Assembly: GCA_011048835.1 (NCBI GenBank)
Contig: DSDF01000016.1
Coordinates: 1-42,943 of the forward strand
Direction of reading: 5' to 3'
DNA from: Methanoculleus sp.
Lineage (GTDB): Archaea > Halobacteriota > Methanomicrobia > Methanomicrobiales > Methanomicrobiaceae
Length of the DNA stretch: 42,943 nucleotides
Numbering within the stretch: position 1 is the first letter of the stretch; each line of letters starts with the position of its first letter. The notes beneath the pieces are model-generated. The model was not told where the DNA came from. It did no database searches and saw nothing but the letters and a program-made list of their open reading frames with translations. Of the stretch, positions 7,318 to 16,627 are shown one piece after another. Made by a program: the position numbers and the translations under genes.

Positions 7318-9136
7318 GCAGCTCGGGCTGAAGGCCGGCATCGAGATACACCAGCAGCTGAACACGAAGGAAAAACTCTTCTGCCGCTGCCCCACCCGTC
7401 TCCGCGATTTCGAGGAGCGGACCGGCGAATTTTTCCGCTATCTGCGGGCCACGGAGAGCGAGATGGGAGAGATCGACCGGGCGGCAGAAGAGGAGATGAA
7501 GGTGATGCGCAGGTTCACCTACGCTACCTACGATACCACCTGCCTCGTCGAGAACGACGAGGAGCCCCCCGCCCCGCTCAATGCCGAAGCCCTCTCCATC
7601 GCCCTCACGATCGCAAAAATGACCGGGATGACGCCGGTCGACCAGGTGCACGTGATGCGCAAGCTGGTGATCGACGGGTCGAATACCAGCGGGTTCCAGC
7701 GGACCGCCCTCGTGGCCCTCAACGGGCGCCTGCCCGAAGGTGCCAGGATCGAGACGCTCTGCCTGGAGGAAGAGGCCGCCCAGCGGGTGGAGGGGGAGAC
7801 CTTCTCGCTCGACCGCCTGGGCATCCCCCTCGTCGAGATCACCACCGCCCCCGATATGCACACGCCCGAGTCGGTGCGGGAGGTGGCCCGCACCATCGGG
7901 ATGATCCTGCGCTCGACTGGATGCGTGAAGCGCGGGATCGGGACGATCCGGCAGGACATCAACATCTCGATCGCCGAAGGCGCGCGGGTGGAGATCAAGG
8001 GAGTCCAGGAACTCGACCTGATCGACGAGGTGGTGCGGCGCGAGGCCGCCCGTCAGGTGAACCTGCTCGCCATACGGGACGAGCTCCGCCGCAGGAATGC
8101 ATCGGTGACGCCCGAGCCGGTTGTGGTGACCGGCCTCTTCGCCGATACGAAATCCTCGATCCTGCAACGGGCGACGTATATTGTGGCGGTGGTGCTCCGC
8201 GGCTTCGACGGGCTGGTAGGCCGGGAAATCCAGCCCGGACGGAGGCTCGGCAGCGAGATGGCCGACTACGCGAAGAAGTGCGGCGTGGGAGGGATCTTCC
8301 ATACCGACGAGCTGCCCGCCTACGGGGTAACGGCAGAGGAGGTGGCGCACCTGCGGGAGTGTGTCGGTGCGGGAGAGGCCGACTGCGTGGTGCTGGTCGC
8401 CGCAGCGAAGGAGCGCGCCCTGTGTGCGGCGCAGCAGGTGGTGCGGCGGGCAGAACTCGCTCTTGCGGGCGTTCCCGAGGAGACGCGCAAAATGCTCGAA
8501 GATGGGAGCACCTCCTATATGCGCCCGCTGCCGGGCGCGGCGAGGATGTATCCCGAAACAGACGTGCTCCCGGTGCGAATACGCGCGGAGCGCTGGGAGG
8601 AGATCGAGCTCCCTGAGTTGATTTCGGTCAAAGCGGAACGCTTTGCAGCGGAGATGGGCCTTGACGGGGCGCTTGCCCGCCAGATGGCATATTCGGAGAA
8701 AGCGGGCGTTTTCGAGCGCGCTGTTGAGAGCGGGGTGAGACCGTCCCTCGCCGCCCGCACCCTGCTCGGGACGCTGCGGGAGTTGAGCCGGGAGGGAGTC
8801 GCCGTCGATCGCCTCGAGGATGCCGCCTTCCTCGACGTCCTTACGCGGGCGGAGTCGGGGGCGATTGCAAAGGAGGCGGTTCCGGGCGTCATTACCGAAA
8901 TATGCGGGGGGCTGAGTGTCGATGCAGCGGTCTCGAAGGTCGCACCGGCCATGAGCGAAGAAGCGCTGCTGGCCCTCATCCGCGATATCCTCGCCACCCG
9001 CGCGGAGTTCGTGCGGGAGCGGGGCATGGGCGCCCTCGGGCCGCTGATGGGCGTGGTCATGCAGGAGGCGCGGGGGAAAGCGGACGGCAGGCTGATCAGC
9101 GAACTGCTCAAAAAAGAGCTCCGGCAGAGGGTCTGA
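7307..9136 (+). CDS. gatE: Glutamyl-tRNA(Gln) amidotransferase subunit E
   Basis: GatE is the tRNA-binding and kinase/amidase subunit of the archaea-specific GatDE complex. It activates Glu-tRNA(Gln) and transfers ammonia supplied by GatD. The 609-residue length is normal. The GatB-like catalytic domain opens with LGLKAGIEIHQQLNTKEKLFC. The cradle holds the GSNTSGFQRTALVA and EITTAPDMHTPE segments, an AspRS-like inserted domain occupies roughly residues 270-400, and a helical YqeY-like tail ends the protein. The ATG at 7307 has an excellent AGGAGGTG site nine bases upstream, inside the end of gatD. The 11-base overlap implies coupled translation with gatD, which fits a 1:1 complex. Confidence 0.96.
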   Translation: MDFEQLGLKAGIEIHQQLNTKEKLFCRCPTRLRDFEERTGEFFRYLRATESEMGEIDRAAEEEMKVMRRFTYATYDTTCLVENDEEPPAPLNAEALSIALTIAKMTGMTPVDQVHVMRKLVIDGSNTSGFQRTALVALNGRLPEGARIETLCLEEEAAQRVEGETFSLDRLGIPLVEITTAPDMHTPESVREVARTIGMILRSTGCVKRGIGTIRQDINISIAEGARVEIKGVQELDLIDEVVRREAARQVNLLAIRDELRRRNASVTPEPVVVTGLFADTKSSILQRATYIVAVVLRGFDGLVGREIQPGRRLGSEMADYAKKCGVGGIFHTDELPAYGVTAEEVAHLRECVGAGEADCVVLVAAAKERALCAAQQVVRRAELALAGVPEETRKMLEDGSTSYMRPLPGAARMYPETDVLPVRIRAERWEEIELPELISVKAERFAAEMGLDGALARQMAYSEKAGVFERAVESGVRPSLAARTLLGTLRELSREGVAVDRLEDAAFLDVLTRAESGAIAKEAVPGVITEICGGLSVDAAVSKVAPAMSEEALLALIRDILATRAEFVRERGMGALGPLMGVVMQEARGKADGRLISELLKKELRQRV

Positions 9137-9232
9137 GCGGGATCGGCGCCCGCCCTGCCCTCCACGGCAGGGCGGTGTGCCGTTGAGGGTATCTTTATCA
9201 ACCTGCCTGTTCAAATTTATAAGGAGTGTTCT

Positions 9233-9520
9233 ATGGGAAAAACAGGTACGACAAAATGGATACAGGTCAAGGGCGTGAAAGGACAGATCAGGCTTGTTCC
9301 CCAGCAGGAAGGGGATTATAAAAAACCGGGCCCGAACCAGCGGTTCAAGTCCGGTTCGACCCTGAAGAAAGCGATGGCCGGTGAAGCGGACGATCAGGGC
9401 CGCGGGCGCCGCAGGGGAGGAAGAGGTGCTCGCGGGCGCGGCGGCGCCATGGTCGACAAACGCGTGCGCAGGCGCATCAAGCGGAGCCGCAAAAGCGTTA
9501 TGGGCCTGAAGACGAAATAG
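9233..9520 (+). CDS. Small basic RG-rich protein, DUF5350-like
   Basis: This 95-residue, very basic protein starts MGKTGTTKWIQVKGVKGQ and resembles the conserved methanogen family that I recall as DUF5350; the family name is from memory. Its N-terminal half (to about residue 50) looks like a small beta-rich domain, with KKPGPNQRFKSG as the best conserved stretch. The second half contains GRGRRRGGRGARGRGG, an RGG-type cluster, then a basic tail RVRRRIKRSRKS. RGG and basic tails commonly bind RNA, so a nucleic-acid role is plausible but not shown. The start is supported by AAGGAG eight bases before the ATG. It stands alone after gatE with about 95 bases between. Length may vary in relatives through the RG tail. 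Confidence 0.8.
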   Translation: MGKTGTTKWIQVKGVKGQIRLVPQQEGDYKKPGPNQRFKSGSTLKKAMAGEADDQGRGRRRGGRGARGRGGAMVDKRVRRRIKRSRKSVMGLKTK

Positions 9521-9587
9521 GGGCGCACCGTTTTGATCCGCGGGGAACCGCCCGCCCGTCCATTTTTATAGACGCGCTGCCTGTAGT

Positions 9588-9950
9588 ATGAGTATGGAGT
9601 CGAAAGACGCAGTGCTGCGGTATCAGTTTGCTGAACGCGCCAAGTCCGAACTCATTATCGCCTCACAGCTGGTAATGACGCTGAACGATTACAAGGACGT
9701 CGAGCTCGCGGGTGCACGGCGGATGCTGATCTTACTGATGGACCTTGTGCGCAACGAGATCGAGTTCGGGTACCGGGCTACCGGTGCCACCGAGTTCAAA
9801 AAATCCATCGATGCACTCAATGAAGCGATCAGTCTTGTAGAAAGCGACAGTCTGGGTCCCGCATCGGTCAAGCTCGGCGAGTCGATCAGCCAGGCCACCA
9901 CCGTAGCGCAGAACGCCTGGGGTGTTCTGGAAGGACGAGGGTTCCTCTGA
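9588..9950 (+). CDS. Conserved helical protein of unknown function
   Basis: The 120-residue product is predicted almost wholly alpha-helical, with no signal peptide, cysteines or recognisable motif. The central part (ELAGARRMLILLMDLVRNEIEFG) is amphipathic, suggesting a helical bundle that may dimerise. The N-terminus could begin at MSMESK or two codons later at MESK; I keep the longer form, as no ribosome binding site decides between them. I do not recognise a named family. It lies between the RG-rich protein and the UPF0212 gene, with 67 and about 180 untranslated bases on either side, so it is probably transcribed alone. No function is proposed. Confidence 0.7.
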   Translation: MSMESKDAVLRYQFAERAKSELIIASQLVMTLNDYKDVELAGARRMLILLMDLVRNEIEFGYRATGATEFKKSIDALNEAISLVESDSLGPASVKLGESISQATTVAQNAWGVLEGRGFL

Positions 9951-10128
9951 TCGGCCCCTGCTTCCTGGTTTTTGCGTAGCGTGGAGGGTACGGCGGGGTC
10001 CTCATGCCCGGGAGGAGGCACCAGGCCGCGCGGCGTGCCTCCAACAGGCCGTGCGTGAAAAGAAACGCCCATATGATATGCAATAGAAAGAATGGTACAA
10101 CTGGCTTGTGCGAGAGAATGAGGGAAAA

Positions 10129-10467
10129 ATGCCGGATTATCTTATCACCCTGGAATCAGCGTGGATCATAAAAGACGCCAAAACACTCGACGACGCCATC
10201 GGGATCGCGATCAGCGAGGCCGGAAAGCGGCTCAATCCCAGCGCAAAATATGTCGAGATTGAAATCGGGCAGCTTGAATGCCCTTTTTGCGAGAATGAAT
10301 TAAACAGCGGACTTCTTGTGGCGAACACCGCACTGGTCGGCCTCCTGCTCGAGATGAAGGTCTTTCGTGCGGATTCACAGGAACACGCGGTCCGGATTGC
10401 CAAATCGGTGATCGGAAAGGCGCTGCGCGATGTGCCGCTCAAGGTCCAGGACGTGCAGGAACTATGA
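10129..10467 (+). CDS. UPF0212 (DUF555) family protein
   Basis: This 112-residue protein matches the archaeal UPF0212/DUF555 family, whose function is unknown. Typical pieces are [20 protein letters not shown] near the start, [13 protein letters not shown], a CPFCE zinc-ribbon-like knuckle near residue 46, and the closing [18 protein letters not shown]. Only one CxxC pair is present, so any metal site must be completed by other residues or by a partner. The start at 10129 (MPDYLIT) follows GAGGGAAAA; an upstream GTG would add seven residues that the family lacks. The gene overlaps the following sugar kinase by four bases (ATGA), so the two are translated together and probably act together. 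Confidence 0.9.
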   Translation: MPDYLITLESAWIIKDAKTLDDAIGIAISEAGKRLNPSAKYVEIEIGQLECPFCENELNSGLLVANTALVGLLLEMKVFRADSQEHAVRIAKSVIGKALRDVPLKVQDVQEL

Positions 10468-11354
10468 TCTCCGTGGTGGGGCACACTGCCGTCGACCATA
10501 TTTTTCTTGTTCCCCACCTCCCGAACCGGCATGCGTCCACCTTCGTGCTCGACCACCATGTCTATTTCGGGGGGGGTGCGGCGAACATCGCTGCAGGCAT
10601 TGCGACGCTCGGTGAACAGTGCACGCTGGTAAGCGCCGTGGGCGGCGATTTTTCTGGAAGCGATTACGATCGCTGGATGGACCGTCTGGGCATTACCAAA
10701 CAGTTTTTTGTGGAGCAGGACACCCGTACGGCGACGGCGTATATGTTCAACGACCAGGACGGCGATCAGGTGACCTTTTTTGAGTGGGGCGCTTCAACCA
10801 CATTCAGGGATATGCCGGCCCCCCGCCTGGATTTCGTGCATATGGCGACTGCGGATCCGGACTTCAACGTACGGGTGGCGCAGCAAAGTGCGTTCGCGTC
10901 ATTTGATCCGGGCCAGGATCTCCTGCGCTATAGCGGAGAGCAGCTCGATGCCATCTGCGACACTATCGACATCCTGTTCGCGAACCAGCATGAGATCCGG
11001 GGGATGTGCGAGATGATGGGGGTGCGGCTCGAGGAGCTGACCGCCCGCATTCCCCTCGTCGTCTGTACGCTGTCGGGCGAGGGGAGCCTGCTCTATGAGC
11101 AGGGATCGCAGCGTCACGTGCCTGCACTGCCGGTTGATCTCGCCGACCCGACCGGGGCGGGGGATGCGTACAGGGCAGGGTTTCTCTCCGCCCTCCGCAA
11201 GGGGTATCCGTACCTCACGTGCGCGAAGATCGGCACGGTCACCGCCTCGTTTGTCGTCGAGCGGGTGGGGTGCCAGACCAACCTTCCCGACTGGCAGCGC
11301 ATGGAGAAACGCTATCGCGCCCGGTTCGGCGACCTCACCATGGAGCAATGCTGA
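10464..11354 (+). CDS. PfkB-family carbohydrate kinase
   Basis: The 296-residue product is a ribokinase-fold sugar or nucleoside kinase. The N-terminal signature [16 protein letters not shown] is near residue 36. The C-terminal signature [13 protein letters not shown], near residue 230, carries the GAGD anion hole and catalytic aspartate. Substrate residues are not diagnostic; adenosine/nucleoside kinase, ADP-dependent sugar kinase and ribokinase-like activities are all possible. The ATG at 10464 overlaps the UPF0212 stop (ATGA). About 90 bases separate its stop from the DUF2070 gene. The association with UPF0212 is a stronger functional hint than the sequence itself, but no pathway can be named. 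Confidence 0.9.
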   Translation: MISVVGHTAVDHIFLVPHLPNRHASTFVLDHHVYFGGGAANIAAGIATLGEQCTLVSAVGGDFSGSDYDRWMDRLGITKQFFVEQDTRTATAYMFNDQDGDQVTFFEWGASTTFRDMPAPRLDFVHMATADPDFNVRVAQQSAFASFDPGQDLLRYSGEQLDAICDTIDILFANQHEIRGMCEMMGVRLEELTARIPLVVCTLSGEGSLLYEQGSQRHVPALPVDLADPTGAGDAYRAGFLSALRKGYPYLTCAKIGTVTASFVVERVGCQTNLPDWQRMEKRYRARFGDLTMEQC

Positions 11355-11444
11355 GGCCGGCGGGATCAGATTGGATCACGGCGTTTTTTGCCGATCCGGG
11401 TGCGGCGATGAACCGCGAGAGCAGAAAGCGGGGATAGATGAGGC

Positions 11445-13175
11445 ATGAGTGACGTCACGATCGAGAAACTCTCCAGGTACCTGTTCTCGGCGCCCTCCTG
11501 GCAGCGTTCGATCGCCATCATCCTTATCCTCGGGCTTGTCATCGACGGGGCGAGTTACCGGACCGACCAGTGGCTCCTCTTTTTCGGGACGATAGGCTAC
11601 ATCATCCCCGCACTGGCAGGCATCCTGCTGACCAATCCGCTGGTGCAGATTGCAGGCAAGAGCATCAAGCTGAACCGCTCTGCCATGCTGGCGATGGCCT
11701 GCATGGTGTTTGGCATCATTATCAGCCTCTCCCCTGTCCTCTTTCTCGTGGAGGGCATTTTCAGCCTGCTCTACTCCATCTCGCTGGGAGTGATCTTTGC
11801 CATACGCCTGCTGATGCTGACGGCGATCGTGGATTACCGCGTCTCGAAGATGGTTCCCGCGGCGCTTCCGCAGAGCGCTGTCGCCATGGTCACGGCGAGT
11901 TTCTTTTTCGATGCGCCGTTTGTCCTGTTCACGCTGCTGATGCACGTGGTCTTCGGCGGGGGCGTGCTGCTCTTCATCTGGCTGGGCGAGCGCCCCCTGA
12001 AGCGCAACTTCAATGTCAGCGCCCTCGGTTTCATCAATGCGTTCATCGCCCACATCACGGACGGGTCCAAGGCGCTGGACGAATTCTTCCGGGGTATCGG
12101 CGAGGCCGTCTATGTCCCGCAGGCGAGCCTGTTCTTCCACCGTGAAGGAAAAGAGCCTGCCACCTTTACCGTGCCCAACGTCCACCCCGGGCCGATGGGC
12201 GAGGTCGGCGGGGGAAATCTGCCCAAAATCCTTCACGACGGGATGGGCGGCAACACAATGGTGGCGCACGGGTGTGCGACCCACGATTTCAATCTGGTCT
12301 CGGAGGGCGAGATCCCGAAACTCACGGATGCGGTCCGCGCATCCTGTCGGGATCTCCCCCTTTTTTCGACGGCGACAAAATCGAGGCGCTACGAGGTGGA
12401 GAGCGTCCGGGTGCTCGCCCAGGTGTTCGGCGATTCCATCCTGATGGTGAGCACCCGCTCCCCGGAAAAGACGGAGGATCTGGACTATTCGATCGGCCTT
12501 GCCATCATGTTCGAGGGACGGCGGCATTTCGAGAACGTGCTGTTTGTTGATGCGCACAACTGCATGGTGGACGTCACCGATCCGGTCATGCCCGCCTCTC
12601 CCATCGCCTACGAGTACATGCGGGCGTGCGCCATGGCGACGGAGGCGTCGAAGCACGAGGAGCAGCATGCGGTTCGTGTGGGCTTCTCCCACCAGCTGCT
12701 CCCCTTCTCGCGCGAGGAGGGCTTTGGCGACCTCGGCATTCAGGCGATGGTGGTCAGGGTGGGCGGGCAGTATACCGCCTACGTGCTCTTCGACGGCAAC
12801 AACATGCAGAGCGGGGTGCGGGAGGCGATACGCGACCATCTCCTCGAATTCGTGGACGAGTGCGAGATCATGACCACCGACTCGCACGTGGTCAATACGG
12901 TCAGCGGCAAGAACCCGGTGGGCTTCCGGGTACCGGCGGAACTGATCATACCCTTCGCAGAAGAGGCCGTCAGGAACGCCATGGAGGACTGCTCACCCGC
13001 GGGAGTTGCGGGATCCACGGCGTGGTGCGAGGATATCGTGGTCTTCGGATCGCACCGCGTCTCGCAGCTGGCGAGCACCGTCAACGGCATGCTCTTGTTC
13101 CTGCTCCCCGTGGCGCTGGGCATCCTCCTCTTTGCCTTTATCCTCTCCTTTGTTGCATATTTTGCAATCGTGTGA
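11445..13175 (+). CDS. DUF2070 family membrane protein
   Basis: This 576-residue protein belongs to the archaeal DUF2070 family of predicted membrane proteins of unknown function. About six or seven hydrophobic segments lie in the first 190 residues (for example IAIILILGLVIDG and LLFFGTIGYIIPALAGILL). A large soluble domain follows, and a final membrane helix near the C-terminus (MLLFLLPVALGILLFAFIL) ends the protein. The soluble domain has the conserved VPNVHPGPMGEVGGGNLP stretch, histidines in VAHGCATHDFNLV, and DAHNCMVD. These histidine and aspartate clusters could bind metal, which suggests an enzyme, but this is inference. The start ATG at 11445 sits just after the PfkB gene. Membrane topology is predicted by eye only. 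Confidence 0.88.
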   Translation: MSDVTIEKLSRYLFSAPSWQRSIAIILILGLVIDGASYRTDQWLLFFGTIGYIIPALAGILLTNPLVQIAGKSIKLNRSAMLAMACMVFGIIISLSPVLFLVEGIFSLLYSISLGVIFAIRLLMLTAIVDYRVSKMVPAALPQSAVAMVTASFFFDAPFVLFTLLMHVVFGGGVLLFIWLGERPLKRNFNVSALGFINAFIAHITDGSKALDEFFRGIGEAVYVPQASLFFHREGKEPATFTVPNVHPGPMGEVGGGNLPKILHDGMGGNTMVAHGCATHDFNLVSEGEIPKLTDAVRASCRDLPLFSTATKSRRYEVESVRVLAQVFGDSILMVSTRSPEKTEDLDYSIGLAIMFEGRRHFENVLFVDAHNCMVDVTDPVMPASPIAYEYMRACAMATEASKHEEQHAVRVGFSHQLLPFSREEGFGDLGIQAMVVRVGGQYTAYVLFDGNNMQSGVREAIRDHLLEFVDECEIMTTDSHVVNTVSGKNPVGFRVPAELIIPFAEEAVRNAMEDCSPAGVAGSTAWCEDIVVFGSHRVSQLASTVNGMLLFLLPVALGILLFAFILSFVAYFAIV

Positions 13176-13226
13176 TCCCGAAAAGAGCCAAGGTTTTTTG
13201 CGTCCGGATGTGATGTGTACTATCCT

Positions 13227-13310
13227 GCGAGGGTAGCCAAGTCGGCCAAAGGCGCTGGACTTAAGATCCAGTCCCGCAGGGGTCCGTGGGTTCGAATCCC
13301 ACCCCTCGCA
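13227..13310 (+). tRNA. tRNA-Leu (anticodon UAA)
   Basis: The 84-base sequence folds as a class II tRNA. The acceptor arm GCGAGGG pairs with CCCTCGC, followed by discriminator A. The anticodon stem CTGGA/TCCAG encloses loop CTTAAGA with anticodon TAA. A long variable arm (CCCGCAGGGG region) follows, and the T-loop is GTTCGAATC. The 3' CCA is not encoded. There is no intron. It lies between the DUF2070 gene and the sensor gene and is read in the same direction as both. Confidence 0.97.
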
Positions 13311-13571
13311 TCTACGGAAACCGGCGGCAATGGCGGTGGCATACAGGGGCGCTCTCACTGTACTGTGCCCCGTCCTCGGCGAAGATTCTATTTTTTTGGC
13401 AGAATCATTGCGCAAAGAACGTCGAACCGTATGGTGTGCGAAAACCCTGATTTTGATGCCTGAGGTGAATAATCTCTGAATATTATGGCCTGATTGGATA
13501 AAGGGGGTGTGTAATAATTATGTTTTTATCATCTTGCGGCTATTCTTTATTCGACGTGCCCGGAGCCTTCA

Positions 13572-15739
13572 ATGATCCAACTGCTGATCGTCGATGACGA
13601 ACCCCTCTTCCTCCCCCTGACGAAAACCTTTCTTGAACAGGATAACGCCGATATTGAATGCGATACCTGCGAATCTGCACAAGAAGCCCTTGAAAAACTG
13701 GCCGGATCGCCGTACGATTGTATCGTTTCCGATTACGACATGCCGGGGATGGACGGCATCGCCCTGCTCAAGGCGGTGCGCACCCAATATTCCGATTTTC
13801 CCTTCATCCTGCTGACCGGGCGGGGCCGAGAGGAGGTGGTCATCGAGGCGTTGAACGAAGGCGCGGATTTCTACCTGCAGAAGAGCGCAGAGCCGAGAGC
13901 GCTCTACGCCGAGCTCGCCTCCAAGGTCCGGCATGCGGTGGACCGGCGGCGGGCGAGGGAGGCACTGATGCGGACGCAGTTCTCGATCGATCACCTCTCG
14001 GCCGAATTTTACTGGATCGATCCAGAGGGGTACCTGATCGACGTCAACGAGTCTGCCTGCCACAAGCTCGGCTATACCCGCGACGAACTCTTTGCCATGC
14101 GGGTGCCGGACGTTGATCCCGACGTTGCTCTCGAAGGGTTCGAAGAGGCCTGGCAGACCGTGAAGGAGCACCAGACCCTCTGCATAGAATCACATCACCG
14201 GAAGCGGGACGGCACGGTCTATCCCGTGGAGCTCTCGCCACCTACTGCAAGATGGGTGAGAAGGAGTTCATGTGCGCCTTTGCCACCGACATCACCGGGC
14301 GCAAGCAGGCCGACGAGGCATTGCGGCGGAGCGAGAGCCGCTATCGGACCCTGGTGGAGACCATCCACGATGTGGTCTACTCGTACTCGCTGGACGGGCG
14401 CATTACGTACATCTCTCCCAATGTGCAGACCTATTTCGGGTATAGGCCGTCGGAGATGATCGGCCACAGCCTGTTCGAGTACGTCCATCCCGAAGACCGG
14501 GAAGCGGTTCTTCGGGATTTCCAGCGAACCATTACCACTTCTGAGGAGTTTGCCACGTACTGCCGTCTGATGCGGAAGGATGGCAGCGTGAGCCATGTCG
14601 AGGAGATCGCACGAAAGGTCGTGGATGGGAGAGGCGATACTATCGGCTACTCTGGCGTTATTCGGGATATCACCGGGCGCACGCAGGTCAAAGAGGCCCA
14701 CCGGGAGAGCGAGGAGCGCTACCGGGCGGTTGTGGAGAACTCCCTGGACGCAGTCTACCGCCGCGACCTGCAGGCGGACCGCTATGATTACATGAGCCCG
14801 GTCATCGAACAGATCACCGGCTTCACGCCGGAGGAGATGAACACGATGCGTATCGACGAGATCCTGGATCGCATCCATCCCGATGATCATCGATCGGTTG
14901 ATGCCGAGCTTGCCCGTGCTGTCGCATCCGGCAGGGGTATCATCGAGTACCGGTTCAGGGGAAAAGACGGCCAGTACCGCTGGCTCGCGGATCATTTCAC
15001 CGTCCTGCGAGACCGGGAGGGCCACCCGCTCTACCGGGGAGGTGTCGTCCGCGATGTCACCGGGCGCAAACAGGCGGAGAAAGCGCTCGAGGATGCGAGT
15101 AGCAAGCTCAACCTGCTCACCAGCATCACCCGGCACGACATCCTCAACCAGGTCACGGCACTGAAGGGGTTTCTCGCCCTGATGCAGGATCCGCTGCAGA
15201 GTACGGCCGAAGCAGAGGATATGTTCCGCAGTCTCGAGAAAATTGCCGACACCATCCGCCGCCAGATCACCTTCACCGCCGATTACCAGGATATGGGGGA
15301 GCGGAAACCCGAATGGCAGCAGGTGGAAGGGGTGATTATGCGGGCGGCGGAGAGCGTAACGTTAAACGACGTCTCGCTTACGGTGGATACCGGGCCTCTG
15401 GAGATCTTTGCGGATCCCATGCTGGAGAAGGTCTTTTTTAACCTGCTGGATAATGCCGTCATCCACGGGGAACAGGTGGAGCATATCATGGTCTCGTTCC
15501 ACGAGGACGGCGAGGTGGGGGTGCTGGTGTTCGAGGATGACGGCGCAGGCGTGCCTGCATCCCGTAAACATAAGATTTTCGAGCGGGGATTTGGCACGGT
15601 CACCGGTTATGGGCTGTTTCTGGTAAAAGAGATCCTCGATATCACCGGGATATCTATCCGGGAGACCGGCGAGAAAGGGAAAGGGGCACGGTTCGAGATC
15701 GAGGTGCCTGCCGGGAAGTGGCGGGTGCTGAAAAATTAA
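13572..15739 (+). pseudogene. Hybrid response regulator-PAS-histidine kinase interrupted by one frame change
   Basis: Joined across one frame change the product would be about 722 residues. A receiver domain (residues 1-120; LLIVDDE, phospho-acceptor Asp in CIVSDYDMPGMDG, Lys in LQKSAEP) is followed by three PAS domains. A kinase core then has a DHp box with the phospho-accepting His in SITRHDILNQV, an N box (FFNLLDNAVIHGE), a G1 box (FEDDGAGVP) and a G2 box (GYGLFLVKEIL). After KRDGTVYPVELS the first frame loses similarity, while the family-like ATYCKMGEKEF continues in the next frame. One extra G near 14237 (TCG-GCC-ACC) would restore it. All kinase motifs are intact, so this is either a sequencing error or a very recent mutation. 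As read, two products result: 13572-14459, and a re-start near 14252. Cytoplasmic; no membrane segments. Confidence 0.85.
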
Positions 15740-16076
15740 AACGAATACACTCCCTTCAGGTTTTTTCATCGAAAGAGTGCATCCTCGCGCGTTCCGGTCA
15801 GTGCACGCGCGTCATCGAGAACCTGCCCCGCATTTTCCGGTTTATGCGGGAGATGGGTGTGCCGGCAGCGAATCGGCCGGTGAACGGATCGGGCCCCGGT
15901 GCCGTGGCTTGCAGTGCCTGCGATGGCGACCGGGCTCTCTCAAGCCCTTCAACCGGTCTTTGATCCCCTGCACGCGAACCGGGGAACCGCGTGCAGCGGC
16001 GATGTCCTGCCGAACCGTTCAGCCCGGGCTACGGGGGTCTCCATAAAAATGAAGGTGCTGGTGGTTCCTGGGACCT
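15740..16076. other. Intergenic region between the sensor kinase and the cupin gene
   Basis: About 340 bases lie between two convergent genes. A run of six T at 15761-15766 shortly after the kinase stop is a likely terminator for the plus strand. Short open frames here have no recognisable product and no ribosome binding site. I see no RNA gene. Confidence 0.5.
15761..15766 (+). terminator. Oligo-T terminator after the hybrid kinase
   Basis: TTTTTT about 22 bases downstream of the TAA stop fits an archaeal U-tract terminator. There is no strong hairpin before it. Confidence 0.4.
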
Positions 16077-16478
16077 CTATTCAGTGGTCTTTCCGTCGAA
16101 ATGCTCTTCCCGGGCCATGGCCTCCTCGCGGGTCCGCCGCACGGTCCCGTCCTGATGCTCGGGCGGGGAGTAGATCGTGTACAGCTTGAGGTCTGCGGTT
16201 CTGGAGGTGTTCGTCACGTTGTGTTTGGCGCCGTTGGGCACGATCACGGCGGTCCCGTCCTTGACGGCGTGCTCCACGCCATCGTTCGTCACGACCCCTT
16301 CCCCTTCCTCGAAACGGAAGAACTGGTCGATGTCGTCGTGTGTCTCCTCCCCGATCTCCTCGCCGGGTTTGAGGCACATCAGCACGAGCTGGCTGAAGGT
16401 GCCCGTATACAGGACCCTGCGGAAATCGGTATTCTGTACGGTTTCTCTCTCGATATCGTCTACAAATCCTTTCTTCAT
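16077..16478 (-). CDS. Small cupin-domain protein
   Basis: The 133-residue protein is a single cupin barrel. Motif 1 reads EETHDDIDQFFRFEEGEG, and motif 2 reads VPNGAKHNVTNTS; their His, Asp/Glu and His residues would bind a metal ion. Similar proteins act as isomerases, dioxygenase-like enzymes or ligand sensors, so no substrate can be assigned. The start at 16478 (MKKGFVDDIERE) is fixed by GGGAGG seven bases upstream; the frame stays open upstream, but the codons there are not protein-like. It is transcribed divergently from the DUF169 gene, with 149 bases between the start codons, so the two may share control. Cytoplasmic, no signal peptide. Confidence 0.88.
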   Translation of the reverse strand: MKKGFVDDIERETVQNTDFRRVLYTGTFSQLVLMCLKPGEEIGEETHDDIDQFFRFEEGEGVVTNDGVEHAVKDGTAVIVPNGAKHNVTNTSRTADLKLYTIYSPPEHQDGTVRRTREEAMAREEHFDGKTTE

Positions 16479-16627
16479 GGAACAGCCTCCCGGCGCTCGC
16501 GGCCGGTGACGGTGGGTGTGGATGCCCCGGTATATTATTCTTGAGGTCGCCCGGGCCCGGGGGTGCGGGTCCCTGTTGTGCCGCCGGCAGGAAAACATTC
16601 TTCGCCACTGGTCCGGAACAGGGTTCT

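Noticed and set aside
5605-7395. 596-codon minus-strand open frame across argH and gatD
   Set aside because: It spans three well-supported plus-strand genes and their overlaps and has no ribosome binding site.
7289-9214. 641-codon open frame on the minus strand opposite gatE
   Set aside because: It mirrors gatE codon positions in GC-rich DNA, and its translation is rich in His, Arg and Pro with no family similarity.
11349-11438. 29-codon frame ([11 protein letters not shown]...) between PfkB and DUF2070
   Set aside because: It has no ribosome binding site and no known counterpart, and it lies in a spacer where short frames are expected.
11376-12887. 503-codon minus-strand open frame opposite DUF2070
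   Set aside because: It is the complement of a hydrophobic protein, giving a charged, His-rich translation typical of antisense frames.
13215-13463. 82-codon open frame over tRNA-Leu
   Set aside because: It is read through the tRNA gene, and the rest has no protein-like features.
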